A DNA stretch of 9,097 bases from NCBI GenBank assembly GCA_903904765.1, contig CAIVEA010000081.1, forward strand, positions 1 through 9,097, in the 5' to 3' direction. Every line of letters starts with the position of its first letter. Position 1 is the stretch's first letter. The DNA is from an uncultured Chloroflexota bacterium (lineage in GTDB: Bacteria; Chloroflexota; Anaerolineae; Aggregatilineales; Phototrophicaceae). The notes beneath the pieces were generated by a model. The model had not been told where the DNA came from. It ran no database searches and saw only the letters and a program-made list of their open reading frames with translations. Below are positions 1-6,642 of the stretch, piece by piece. Made by a program: the position numbers and the translations under genes.

Positions 1-1035
1 AATTTCACCTATGAATACGCCTACGTGCAGGACATGACGGGCGATCTGGCCTTCCTGAACCCGATTATCCCCCCTTTCCTACGCGGTTTTCGCGGCATGG
101 GGCTGGGAATCCTGCTCCTCAGTATCTTCCTCGCCGCGCTGCCAATGGTGATGTCGCAGCGGCGCATCGCTTGGTCGGGTGGTTCGCGCCTGCTCTCGTT
201 CTTCACCCTACTGCTGGTCGCTGGCGGGAGCATCGGCATTGCCGCCGCTGTGCAACCGCCGATTGTTGCGGGCATCACCAACCCCGACACGCTGCGTTTC
301 GGCACATACAATATCCACAGCGGTTTCAACGAGTTCTATCACTTCGATCTTGAAGCGATGGCACGCACCATCCAGCAAAGCGGCTCGAATGTCACACTGT
401 TGCAGCAGGTCGAAACCGGACGACTCACCAGCTTCGGCGTAGATCAATCGCTCTGGTTGGCGCGGCGCTTGGGCATGGATACCCGCTTCTTCGCCACCAA
501 CGAAGGTTTGCAGGGGTTAGCCGTCCTCTCCAACGTTCCCTTCCGCGATGCAGGCGGCACATTGCTGGTCAGTCCCGCCAGTCAGGTCGGCCTACAATGG
601 GTTCAAATCCAACCGGACGATGCACCGATCACGCTTTACAACACGCGCCTCGAATTTTTGCTCGAAGCAGCAGGTGGGCGTTCGCTAGACAATCAAGAAC
701 AAGATCAGCAGCAGCAGTTGAATGAAATTTTTGCGATACTGGGCGCACGGCATCCTGATGGCAATCTGGGTCGCACCATCGTCGGCGGCACATTCAACAA
801 TTTACCGGACTCGGCGCTGGGCGACCAGATGCGGGCGGCGGGTTTCAGCGACCCCTTCGCTGGCCTGCCGAATGACCTCACCGCGACCCTGTGGCGAACG
901 GGCTTGCCGCAGGTGCAATTGGATTATCTGTGGGTATGGCGGCGGACGCTGCTTCCGGTGGGCGCAAACACCATCAACACCAACGCCTCCGATCACCGCT
1001 TGGCAGTGATTGAGGCGATCATTCGCCCTCAGTAA
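1..1035 (+). CDS. Membrane-anchored endonuclease/exonuclease/phosphatase-fold protein, C-terminal part, degenerate active site
   Basis: Frame 1 is open from the first base, and no Shine-Dalgarno precedes the possible starts GTG 25 or ATG 34, so this is probably the C-terminal part of a longer protein. Two hydrophobic segments (about nt 90-160 and 190-265) look like membrane helices. An EEP (DNase I-like) domain follows from about nt 292. Recognisable family marks are TYNIH (304-318), LQQVE (400-414), YNTRL (637-651), GGTFNN (784-801), LDYLW (about 919-933) and SDHR (988-999). The family is Mg-dependent and cleaves phosphodiesters or phosphomonoesters. Here the usual LQE glutamate is Gln (406-408), the NTHL histidine is Arg (646-648) and the GDFN aspartate is Thr (790-792), while the SDH histidine remains. 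Seen: fold motifs and substitutions. Inferred: membrane location, domain on the outer face, little or no hydrolase activity. The substrate is unknown. The stop overlaps rnc by 17 bp tail to tail. Confidence 0.8.
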   Translation, partial: NFTYEYAYVQDMTGDLAFLNPIIPPFLRGFRGMGLGILLLSIFLAALPMVMSQRRIAWSGGSRLLSFFTLLLVAGGSIGIAAAVQPPIVAGITNPDTLRFGTYNIHSGFNEFYHFDLEAMARTIQQSGSNVTLLQQVETGRLTSFGVDQSLWLARRLGMDTRFFATNEGLQGLAVLSNVPFRDAGGTLLVSPASQVGLQWVQIQPDDAPITLYNTRLEFLLEAAGGRSLDNQEQDQQQQLNEIFAILGARHPDGNLGRTIVGGTFNNLPDSALGDQMRAAGFSDPFAGLPNDLTATLWRTGLPQVQLDYLWVWRRTLLPVGANTINTNASDHRLAVIEAIIRPQ

Positions 1036-1750
1036 CCTCTGCGTCCGATGCGGCGGGGAACGTTCCCGCCGCCAGATGACGCATGGCCTCGAACGCCGCC
1101 GCCTGTGCAGCGGCCTGTTTGCTGCGCCCAACGCCGCGCCCTGCCATCTGCTCCCCGATACGTACCTCGACCACAAATTCCTTTAGATGGTCGGGGCCAG
1201 TCGCGGAGATGGTGGTGTAACGCGGAGTCAGGCCGAGGCTGGCCTGACTCCATTCCTGTAACGAACTACGCGCATCCTTGTCGCGTTCTTCCAGCAGCAC
1301 CCGTTCCAGTAGCGCATCGAAACGCGGCTGAATGAAACGGCTAACGGCCTCCAACCCCTGATCGAGATATAGCGCCCCGACCAGTGATTCAAAAGCCGCG
1401 CACAGGTTGGTCATGCGCTTGCGTCCGCCGCTGCTCTCCTCACCACGCCCCATGTTGAGCAGCGTCCCTAAGTGGATATTCGCTGCCAGTTCGCCCAGTG
1501 CATCGGTACGCACCAGCGCGGCACGCAACCGTGTGAGTGAACCCTCCGGCATATCAGGATACCGCTGGTATAGCATGTCCCCCACCATAAAATCCAGCAC
1601 CGCATCGCCCAGAAACTCTAGGCGCTCGTTATCGCCCACTTCCGATGTGCCATGCTCGTTCACATACGAACGGTGGGTGAGCGCCTGCTGCAACAGCGCG
1701 GGATTCCGAAATTGGAGGCCAATGCTCTCCTGTACCAGTTGAATATCCAT
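1019..1750 (-). CDS. rnc: Ribonuclease III
   Basis: This is a double-strand-specific endoribonuclease that processes rRNA precursors and structured mRNAs in the cytoplasm. At 243 residues it has the normal length. The RNase III domain carries the signature NERLEFLGD at residues 41-49, and the PEGSLTRLRAALV region at 68-80. A double-stranded RNA binding domain covers about 159-228 and ends in the typical GRSKQAAAQAAA helix. Ungapped comparison with E. coli RNase III from memory places the catalytic residues at E42, E45, D49, E69 and E121. The position equivalent to D114 is Ala118 (NLCAAFESLVGALYLD), which is unusual. The ATG lies 32 nt after the fabF stop. No clear Shine-Dalgarno precedes it; a small GC hairpin fills that place. 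Co-location with fabF is common in bacteria. The C-terminal tail after the RNA-binding domain is short and acidic. Confidence 0.95.
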   Translation of the reverse strand: MDIQLVQESIGLQFRNPALLQQALTHRSYVNEHGTSEVGDNERLEFLGDAVLDFMVGDMLYQRYPDMPEGSLTRLRAALVRTDALGELAANIHLGTLLNMGRGEESSGGRKRMTNLCAAFESLVGALYLDQGLEAVSRFIQPRFDALLERVLLEERDKDARSSLQEWSQASLGLTPRYTTISATGPDHLKEFVVEVRIGEQMAGRGVGRSKQAAAQAAAFEAMRHLAAGTFPAASDAEVTEGE

Positions 1751-1760
1751 ATTGAATCGG

Positions 1761-1774
1761 ACGCGACTTCGCGT
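1761..1774 (-). promoter_or_regulatory. Small GC hairpin in the fabF-rnc gap
   Basis: On the minus strand the 32-nt gap between the fabF stop and the rnc ATG contains ACGCG-AAGT-CGCGT, a 5-bp perfect stem with a 4-nt loop, ending 10 nt before the ATG. It sits where a Shine-Dalgarno would be expected, and a GGGG run lies just upstream (1777-1780). Folding could bring that run nearer the start codon, or could limit rnc translation. The stem is far too short to be a classical RNase III substrate. Its existence is seen; any role is inference. Confidence 0.35.
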
Positions 1775-1782
1775 TTCCCCGC

Positions 1783-3024
1783 CTATGAAAATGCTTTGAA
1801 AATCAGCGACACATTATGCCCGCCGAACCCGAACGAATTGCTCATCACATGCTCGATCTTCACGGAGCGCGCGGCATTCGGCACATAGTCCAGATCGCAT
1901 TCCGGGTCGGCCTCACGCAAATTGATGGTCGGCGGCGCAATCTGGTCACGGATCGCCAGCACCGAGAAAGCCGCTTCAAACGCCGCCGTCGCCCCCATGC
2001 CGTGTCCGGTCATGCTCTTGGTCGAACTCATCGGAACCTGCGCGGCATGATCGCCCAGAGCGCGTTTGACCGCTTTGGTTTCCATTGCATCGTTCAATGA
2101 AGTGGCCGTACCATGCGCGTTGATGTACTGAATATCCGCCGGGGACAGGTTTGCATCTGCCAGCGCCCCCAGAATCGCATTGGTCGCGCCAATGCCTTCC
2201 GGGTCAGGGGCGGTCACATGGAACGAGTCCGATGTCACGCCATAACCGACGATCTCCGCCAGAATTACTGCGCCACGCGCCTTCGCAAATTCGAGTTCTT
2301 CCAGCACCAGCACTCCCGCGCCCTCACCAAACACCAATCCGGCACGATCTTTGGAGAACGGGCGCACAGCCGAAGCAGGCGCATCATTTTCGCGGCAGCA
2401 CGCGCCCACGCGGTCAAAGGCCGCAATCCCGATGGGAATGATCGGCGCATCGCCGCACCCCGCCAGCGCCGCATCCATCCGCCCCCACCGGATCAGGTCG
2501 AAGGCATGACCGATGCAGTCCGCACCTGTCGCGCAGGCCGAAATCGGTACATACGACGGCCCGCGCGTACCATAATCAATGCTGACCAGATCACTACCAC
2601 CATTGACCATCAACATCGGAATGCCGAACGGCGTAATGCGGCGCGGATCGCCTGTCTCAAACAGCACTTTGGCCTCACTATAATAACTGCCCACGCCGCC
2701 CACCGACGAGCCGATGATCGTGCCGATCCGGTTACGGTTGGCATCAGTCACCCTCAGGCCGGATTGCTCCATCGCCTGTTTCGCCGCCGCCACGATGAAT
2801 TGCTGGTAACGGTCACGCCGCCGCGCTTCTTTGACGGGCATATATTCTGCGGCATCCCAATTCTTGACCTCGGCAGCGATCTTGACCAGATGATCTTTCG
2901 GGTCAAAGAGCGTGATGGGAGCGATTCCACTCGTACCCGCTTTAATCGCGCTCCAGCTTGCCTCCACCGTGTTGCCAACCGGTGTGAGCAGCCCCATCCC
3001 CGTTATTACCACTCGTCGCGCCAT
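1783..3024 (-). CDS. fabF: 3-oxoacyl-[acyl-carrier-protein] synthase II (FabF)
   Basis: This enzyme condenses malonyl-ACP with acyl-ACP in type II fatty acid elongation in the cytoplasm. I chose ATG 3024 (MARRVVITGMG), giving 413 residues, because GGAG lies 8 nt upstream; the frame runs back to ATG 3045, which would place the ribosome site inside the gene. The thiolase fold is complete. The nucleophile is C164 (SACATGAD), with the His pair H304 (NAHGTATS) and H341 (KSMTGH) and K336 beside it. The C-terminal NSFGFGGHN loop carries the gating Phe398. These numbers match E. coli FabF (C163, H303, K335, H340, F400) almost exactly, so it is a true Cys-His-His condensing enzyme rather than a KASIII or a chain-length factor. 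It lies 71 nt downstream of moaDE and 32 nt upstream of rnc. No acpP is seen next to it, although acpP-fabF-rnc is a frequent order elsewhere. Confidence 0.95.
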   Translation of the reverse strand: MARRVVITGMGLLTPVGNTVEASWSAIKAGTSGIAPITLFDPKDHLVKIAAEVKNWDAAEYMPVKEARRRDRYQQFIVAAAKQAMEQSGLRVTDANRNRIGTIIGSSVGGVGSYYSEAKVLFETGDPRRITPFGIPMLMVNGGSDLVSIDYGTRGPSYVPISACATGADCIGHAFDLIRWGRMDAALAGCGDAPIIPIGIAAFDRVGACCRENDAPASAVRPFSKDRAGLVFGEGAGVLVLEELEFAKARGAVILAEIVGYGVTSDSFHVTAPDPEGIGATNAILGALADANLSPADIQYINAHGTATSLNDAMETKAVKRALGDHAAQVPMSSTKSMTGHGMGATAAFEAAFSVLAIRDQIAPPTINLREADPECDLDYVPNAARSVKIEHVMSNSFGFGGHNVSLIFKAFS

Positions 3025-3095
3025 ACCAACCACTCCATTCCACATAAAATCCGCAAATCACTTTTGGGAATCGCAGAACGCGCTTTGCACCGATC

Positions 3096-3815
3096 TCAAG
3101 CGCGATCTTCCGGCACCGGATTATAATGACCTTCCACCCATTGTTCACCCTGCGTGCCGAATTCTTTCTTCCAGACCGGCACAATCTCTTTCAACCGATC
3201 AATGCCGTACCGTGCGCCTTCAAAACAACCCTGATCGCGGTGGCCGGACGAACAGGCGATCACAATCGTGTTCTCGCCCACCGCCAGCACGCCCACGCGC
3301 TGCACAATCGCAATCCCCTGCACCAGCGGCCAGCGTTCACGGATTTCCGCCGCCACCTGACGCATCTTCGCCAGCGCCATTGGCGAATATGATTCATACT
3401 CTAAGCGTTCCGTCTGCCGCTGACCATCGGCCTGCACTGTCTGCCCACGCACCATCCCGCTGAACACGCATACCGCACCCGTCTCCGGCACGGTGATCGC
3501 CCGCACCAGTTCGTCCGTGCTAAACGGCGCATCCGCCAACCGGAACACCTCGGGATACTCGCGTCCATCCCCGCCACTGACGGGCGGGAAAAAAGCCACC
3601 GTATCGCCCTCTTTCACAGGGTCATCGGCAAACGCATATTCCTCGTTGACCGCAGCAATCGCCGCCTCGATGTGCGCCGCCAGCGCCGGATACATTTGCG
3701 CCAGCGCCTGCCGCACCCCGCGCACCGTCGCAGGTGTAGTCACCAGCGACAATGTGAACCGGTTCTGTCCGGCGAGGTCTTTGAGGGTGGCGAACAGCAA
3801 AATATGAACCTGCAT
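3096..3815 (-). CDS. moaDE: MoaD-MoaE fusion: molybdopterin synthase small and large subunits in one chain
   Basis: Molybdopterin synthase puts two sulfurs into cyclic pyranopterin monophosphate, making molybdopterin. In most bacteria MoaD (sulfur carrier) and MoaE (catalytic) are separate; here one 239-residue chain has both. Residues 1-82 are a MoaD/ubiquitin-like domain, from [16 protein letters not shown] to FFPPVSGG, whose Gly81-Gly82 corresponds to the normally free C-terminus that becomes a thiocarboxylate. Residues from about 87 to 233 are MoaE, with the GMVRG loop (120-124), YESY (140-143), HRD (192-194) and the VWKKE catalytic lysine region (214-218). The linker between them is only a few residues. 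Similar fusions are known, for example MoaX of Mycobacterium tuberculosis, reported to be cut after Gly-Gly, and fused proteins in Deinococcus. The ATG overlaps the moaC stop by 1 nt (TGATG), and GGAG lies 8 nt upstream within moaC, so translation is probably coupled. Confidence 0.92.
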   Translation of the reverse strand: MQVHILLFATLKDLAGQNRFTLSLVTTPATVRGVRQALAQMYPALAAHIEAAIAAVNEEYAFADDPVKEGDTVAFFPPVSGGDGREYPEVFRLADAPFSTDELVRAITVPETGAVCVFSGMVRGQTVQADGQRQTERLEYESYSPMALAKMRQVAAEIRERWPLVQGIAIVQRVGVLAVGENTIVIACSSGHRDQGCFEGARYGIDRLKEIVPVWKKEFGTQGEQWVEGHYNPVPEDRA

Positions 3816-4303
3816 CAGCGTGACTCCGCCACATAATCGCCATGTTGACCGCCGTGCTTCTCCAGCAACCGGATGTCCGTCAGGCGCATTTCTCGATCTA
3901 CGGCCTTCGCCATGTCATAGAGCGTCAATGCCGCCACCGTGACCGCCGTGAGTGCTTCCATCTCCACGCCCGTCTTCCCGTGTGTGCGGGCAGTCGCCTG
4001 AATATGCACCGCGTTCGCCGCTTCATCCAGCGTCAGTTCGACATCCAGATGTGTGAGGGGCAAAGGATGGCACAGCGGAATCAAATCGGATGTCTTTTTG
4101 GCAGCCATGATGCCCGCCAACCGCGCCACCGTGAGCGCGTCCCCCTTCTTGAGCGCCCCCTCACGGATCAGCCGTAGTGTATCGGGTTGCATGAATACCG
4201 ACCCGCCGGCCACCGCCATGCGTTCGCTATCCGGCTTCGCGCCCACATCCACCATCCGCGCCGCGCCCTGCTCATCCACATGCGTCAAACGCCCACTCGC
4301 CAT
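3815..4303 (-). CDS. moaC: Cyclic pyranopterin monophosphate synthase MoaC
   Basis: MoaC converts 3',8-cyclo-7,8-dihydro-GTP, the product of MoaA, into cyclic pyranopterin monophosphate, the step before molybdopterin synthase. ATG 4303 is preferred (162 residues), with AGGGAG ending 5 nt upstream; a GTG at 4309 is in frame but would overlap that ribosome site. The family signature is intact. It includes [17 protein letters not shown] (about residues 69-85) with the active-site His79, [24 protein letters not shown] (about 111-134) with Asp130 and Lys133, and the closing [14 protein letters not shown]. The length is normal for the family (about 160). It is the first gene of the minus-strand run and overlaps moaDE by 1 nt. 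moaA is not in the window, so the pathway must be completed elsewhere in the genome. Confidence 0.95.
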   Translation of the reverse strand: MASGRLTHVDEQGAARMVDVGAKPDSERMAVAGGSVFMQPDTLRLIREGALKKGDALTVARLAGIMAAKKTSDLIPLCHPLPLTHLDVELTLDEAANAVHIQATARTHGKTGVEMEALTAVTVAALTLYDMAKAVDREMRLTDIRLLEKHGGQHGDYVAESR

Positions 4304-4329
4304 ACCCACTCCCTACAAAGCATCGAGAC

Positions 4330-4358
4330 TTCAATTATATCCTACCGGCATGTATACT
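4330..4358 (+). promoter_or_regulatory. Candidate promoter for ftsY
   Basis: TTCAAT (4330-4335, a weak -35) and TATACT (4353-4358, 5 of 6 to consensus) are separated by 17 nt. Transcription would start near 4365, giving a leader of about 75 nt before ftsY. The -35 box is poor, so confidence is moderate. It overlaps the opposing moaC promoter candidate. Confidence 0.4.
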
Positions 4359-4362
4359 AAAA
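4334..4362 (-). promoter_or_regulatory. Candidate promoter for moaC-moaDE-fabF-rnc
   Basis: On the minus strand a perfect TATAAT (4339-4334) lies 17 nt after a weak -35, TTTTAG (4362-4357). The predicted start near 4327 leaves a leader of about 24 nt, which ends in the AGGGAG ribosome site of moaC. The -10 box is perfect and well placed; the -35 match is poor. Confidence 0.45.
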
Positions 4363-4425
4363 TGGATGTGGTTTCGGGGCAAAACAAGCCCGTCCACACG
4401 TTCTGACCCGTTCGCACACGCTGAC

Positions 4426-4430
4426 AGGAG
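4426..4430 (+). promoter_or_regulatory. Ribosome binding site that fixes the TTG start of ftsY
   Basis: AGGAG lies 9 nt before TTG 4440. The next residues match the conserved FtsY N-domain start, so the non-ATG start is well supported. Confidence 0.7.
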
Positions 4431-4439
4431 ATCGCCTCG

Positions 4440-5342
4440 TTGAGCATTTTTCGTTCCGGTCTCACCAAAACCCGTCAATCCTTTTTTGGGCGCATCGCCC
4501 AGATGCTCGGTAACAGTGAAATTGATGATGATACATGGGATGACATCGAGGCCATTCTGATTCAGGCCGACATGGGCGTTCCCACCACGCAGCGCGTATT
4601 GAACGAACTGCGGGCGCGTATCAAGCGCGAAGGACTCACCCGCAGCGAGCAGTTGAACAAGGCGCTGCGCGAATCGCTTCAATCGCTGCTCACCATCCCG
4701 CCGCCGATGAACATCAGCGGACGGCCTCTTTCGATCATTCTGGTGGTGGGGGTGAACGGTTCTGGCAAGACCACTTCGATTGCCAAACTCGCTAACCGCC
4801 TGAACCGCGCCGGACGCAAAGTAATGATCGCAGCGGGAGACACGTTCCGTGCTGCCGCCATCGAGCAGTTGAAAACATGGGGTGATCGCGTCGGCGTGCC
4901 GGTGATCGCCAACAAGCCCGGTTCCGACCCCGCCGCTGTGGTCTACGATGCTACCGCCGCCGCCAATGCACGCGGCTACGACATTCTGATTGTAGACACC
5001 GCAGGGCGGCTACACACTAATTTCAACCTGATGGAAGAACTCGCCAAGATCAAGGCCATCTCCAGCCGTGTCGTGCCAGATGCGCCCCATGAGGTGCTGC
5101 TGGTGCTGGACGGCACAACCGGACAGAACGCCATGCAGCAGGCACAGAAGTTCCGCGAAGCCTCCAACGTGACCGGAGTCATCGTCACCAAGTTGGACGG
5201 AACCGCTAAAGGCGGCATGGTCTTTTCGATCTTCAACGATCTCAAGTTGCCGGTACACTATATCGGTCTGGGCGAAGGTGTGGACGACATGGTGTTGTTC
5301 AATCCTGAAAACTTCGTCAAAAGCCTATTTGACGAAAACTAG
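4440..5342 (+). CDS. ftsY: Signal recognition particle receptor FtsY
   Basis: FtsY is the membrane-associated GTPase that docks SRP (Ffh plus 4.5S RNA) with its nascent chain at the Sec translocon. This 300-residue copy is the NG core alone. The N-domain four-helix bundle (about 8-85) opens with [12 protein letters not shown]. The G domain has the P-loop GVNGSGKTT (104-112), the SRP-type insertion-box motif DTFRAAA (134-140), DTAGR (186-190) and TKLDG (250-254), and ends in the [22 protein letters not shown] region typical of the FtsY C-terminus. The acidic A domain of E. coli FtsY is missing, as in many other phyla, so membrane contact is probably made by the N-terminal amphipathic helix containing FFGRI. 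The start is TTG with a good ribosome site. Ffh is the related alternative, but the absence of an M domain excludes it. prfB follows after 39 nt on the same strand. Confidence 0.96.
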   Translation: MSIFRSGLTKTRQSFFGRIAQMLGNSEIDDDTWDDIEAILIQADMGVPTTQRVLNELRARIKREGLTRSEQLNKALRESLQSLLTIPPPMNISGRPLSIILVVGVNGSGKTTSIAKLANRLNRAGRKVMIAAGDTFRAAAIEQLKTWGDRVGVPVIANKPGSDPAAVVYDATAAANARGYDILIVDTAGRLHTNFNLMEELAKIKAISSRVVPDAPHEVLLVLDGTTGQNAMQQAQKFREASNVTGVIVTKLDGTAKGGMVFSIFNDLKLPVHYIGLGEGVDDMVLFNPENFVKSLFDEN

Positions 5343-5381
5343 CCTTACGTTTCCACTTGAAGGAGCTTTGGGACTCAACCG

Positions 5382-6497
5382 ATGGAACATCTGGTCAGCC
5401 TGTTGAAACCTATGAAAACCCGTATTGACGGGCTGATGGCGCGTCTTGATATAGACGGTAAAGCGCACAGATATGCCGAACTCGGTGAGCAATCCGCCGC
5501 CGCTGACTTCTGGAACGCGCCCGATAACGCCCAGAAGGTCATGCAGGAGATGGCGCGGCTGAAAGAGGAAATTGACCGCTGGCAAGGGACAGCCACCCGC
5601 ATCAATGATGCGATTGAACTAGCGCAGTTGGGCGACGAAAGCCTGCTCCCCGACCTGACCACCGAAACCGAGGCGCTCAGCGGTCTTGTCGAACGCATGT
5701 CCCTGCAAGCCCTACTCTCCGGCCCATACGATGCCGAAAACGCCATCCTCGCGGTTCATGCCGGTGCGGGCGGGACGGACTCTCAGGACTGGGCGCAAAT
5801 GCTGGAGCGCATGTATATCCGCTGGGCGGAACAGAACGGCTACAAAGTCGAAATCATCGAACGCAGCGAAGGCGAAGAAGCCGGAATCAAAAGCGTGATG
5901 ATGAGCATCAAAGGCGAGTACGCTTTCGGCTATTTGCAAAGCGAACAGGGCGTACACCGCCTCGTGCGTCTCAGCCCGTTCGACGCAGCCAATCGCCGCC
6001 ACACCTCGTTCGCCAAAGTGGAATTGTGGCCGGATATTCAGGGTCAAATTGACATCGAAGTGAGCGAAAAAGACCTGAAGGTGGAAACCTATCGCGCAGG
6101 TGGCGCAGGCGGGCAGCATGTGCAGAAAAACGACACCGCCGTGCGCCTCACACATTTACCCACCGGGTTGGTCGTGCAATGCCAGAACCAGCGCAGCCAG
6201 ATGCAAAACCGCGAACGCGCCATGCAAATTCTCAAAGCGCGGCTGTTCGAGATGGAGCGCAAAAAGCAAGAAGCGCAGTTAGCGGCGCTCAAGGGCGAAA
6301 ATATTGATGCCGGTTGGGGCAACCAGATTCGCTCCTACGTCCTACACCCATATCAACTGGTCAAAGACCATCGCACCGATCATGAAATGGGCAACACGGG
6401 CGCGGTGCTGGATGGCCGCCTGAACGAATTCATGGATGCCTACCTGCGTGCCAAAGTCGAGCAGCGTTCAGCAGAGCTACCTGTTAAAGAAGCCTGA
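5382..6497 (+). CDS. prfB: Peptide chain release factor 2 (RF2), without programmed frameshift
   Basis: RF2 recognises UAA and UGA stop codons in the ribosomal A site and triggers peptide release. At 371 residues it has normal length. The SPF tripeptide (198-200) that reads UGA/UAA marks it as RF2 rather than RF1. The catalytic GGQ lies at 243-245 within RAGGAGGQHVQKND. The N-terminal helical domain and the C-terminal QIRSYVLHPYQLVKDHRTDHE block are complete. In many bacteria codon 25-26 of prfB is CTT TGA, which needs a +1 shift. Here the matching place reads CTT GAT (L22-D23, nt 5445-5450), in frame, so the autoregulatory frameshift is absent. The ribosome site is poor: AGGAG (5361-5365) is 16 nt from the ATG, with no better start in frame. 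The gene ends in TGA, RF2's own codon. It is probably cotranscribed with ftsY. Confidence 0.96.
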   Translation: MEHLVSLLKPMKTRIDGLMARLDIDGKAHRYAELGEQSAAADFWNAPDNAQKVMQEMARLKEEIDRWQGTATRINDAIELAQLGDESLLPDLTTETEALSGLVERMSLQALLSGPYDAENAILAVHAGAGGTDSQDWAQMLERMYIRWAEQNGYKVEIIERSEGEEAGIKSVMMSIKGEYAFGYLQSEQGVHRLVRLSPFDAANRRHTSFAKVELWPDIQGQIDIEVSEKDLKVETYRAGGAGGQHVQKNDTAVRLTHLPTGLVVQCQNQRSQMQNRERAMQILKARLFEMERKKQEAQLAALKGENIDAGWGNQIRSYVLHPYQLVKDHRTDHEMGNTGAVLDGRLNEFMDAYLRAKVEQRSAELPVKEA

Positions 6498-6515
6498 CCC
6501 CCCCGACCTTCAAGC

Positions 6516-6521
6516 AAGGAG
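6516..6521 (+). promoter_or_regulatory. Strong ribosome binding site of the lysine-rich mini-gene
   Basis: AAGGAG lies 7 nt before ATG 6529, an ideal spacing. It picks this start over an in-frame ATG inside prfB (6436) and is the main reason for calling the small ORF a gene. Confidence 0.6.
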
Positions 6522-6528
6522 TGGAGTG

Positions 6529-6642
6529 ATGCCCAAAGGCGTGCGTAAACCCAAGCGCGATGAGCAGATTAGCACCGAAAAAGACAAGAAGAACAAAGAC
6601 AAAGACAAGGGTAGCCGCGATGAAGAAGGCCAGAAGAAATAA
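6529..6642 (+). CDS. 37-residue lysine-rich small protein of unknown function
   Basis: I do not recognise this protein. It is 37 residues long, starting MPKGVRKPKRDEQ, then an alternating Lys/Asp stretch (about residues 18-29, KDKKNKDKDKG), and ending EEGQKK. About a third of the residues are Lys, and Asp and Glu are also abundant. There are no Cys, Trp, Phe, Tyr or Leu residues, so there is no hydrophobic core and the chain should be disordered in isolation; the N-terminus is basic. A strong AAGGAG 7 nt before the ATG supports translation. It starts 31 nt after the prfB stop, on the same strand, and is probably the last gene of an ftsY-prfB unit. Binding RNA, a ribosome or another nucleic acid would fit the composition, but this is a guess. 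It converges with the pgmB-like gene, with 34 nt between stops and no clear terminator hairpin. Confidence 0.6.
   Translation: MPKGVRKPKRDEQISTEKDKKNKDKDKGSRDEEGQKK

Noticed and set aside
2113..3126. A 337-codon plus-strand open frame
   Set aside because: It lies antisense to fabF, which has complete catalytic motifs and codon structure. The translated product is rich in Arg and His, as expected of a shadow frame.
4378..4400. Short CGGG ... CCCG hairpin in the ftsY leader
   Set aside because: Only four base pairs with a 10-nt loop, with no other sign of a riboswitch or attenuator.
5361..5372. AGGAG followed by CTTTGG just upstream of prfB, reminiscent of the RF2 frameshift signal
   Set aside because: It is outside the coding region, the codon after CTT would be TGG rather than TGA, and no frame upstream matches the RF2 N-terminus. 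The true site is inside the gene and already in frame.
6436..6528. N-terminal extension of the lysine-rich mini-gene back into prfB
   Set aside because: It overlaps conserved prfB sequence in another frame and has no ribosome site; the AAGGAG at 6516-6521 points to ATG 6529.
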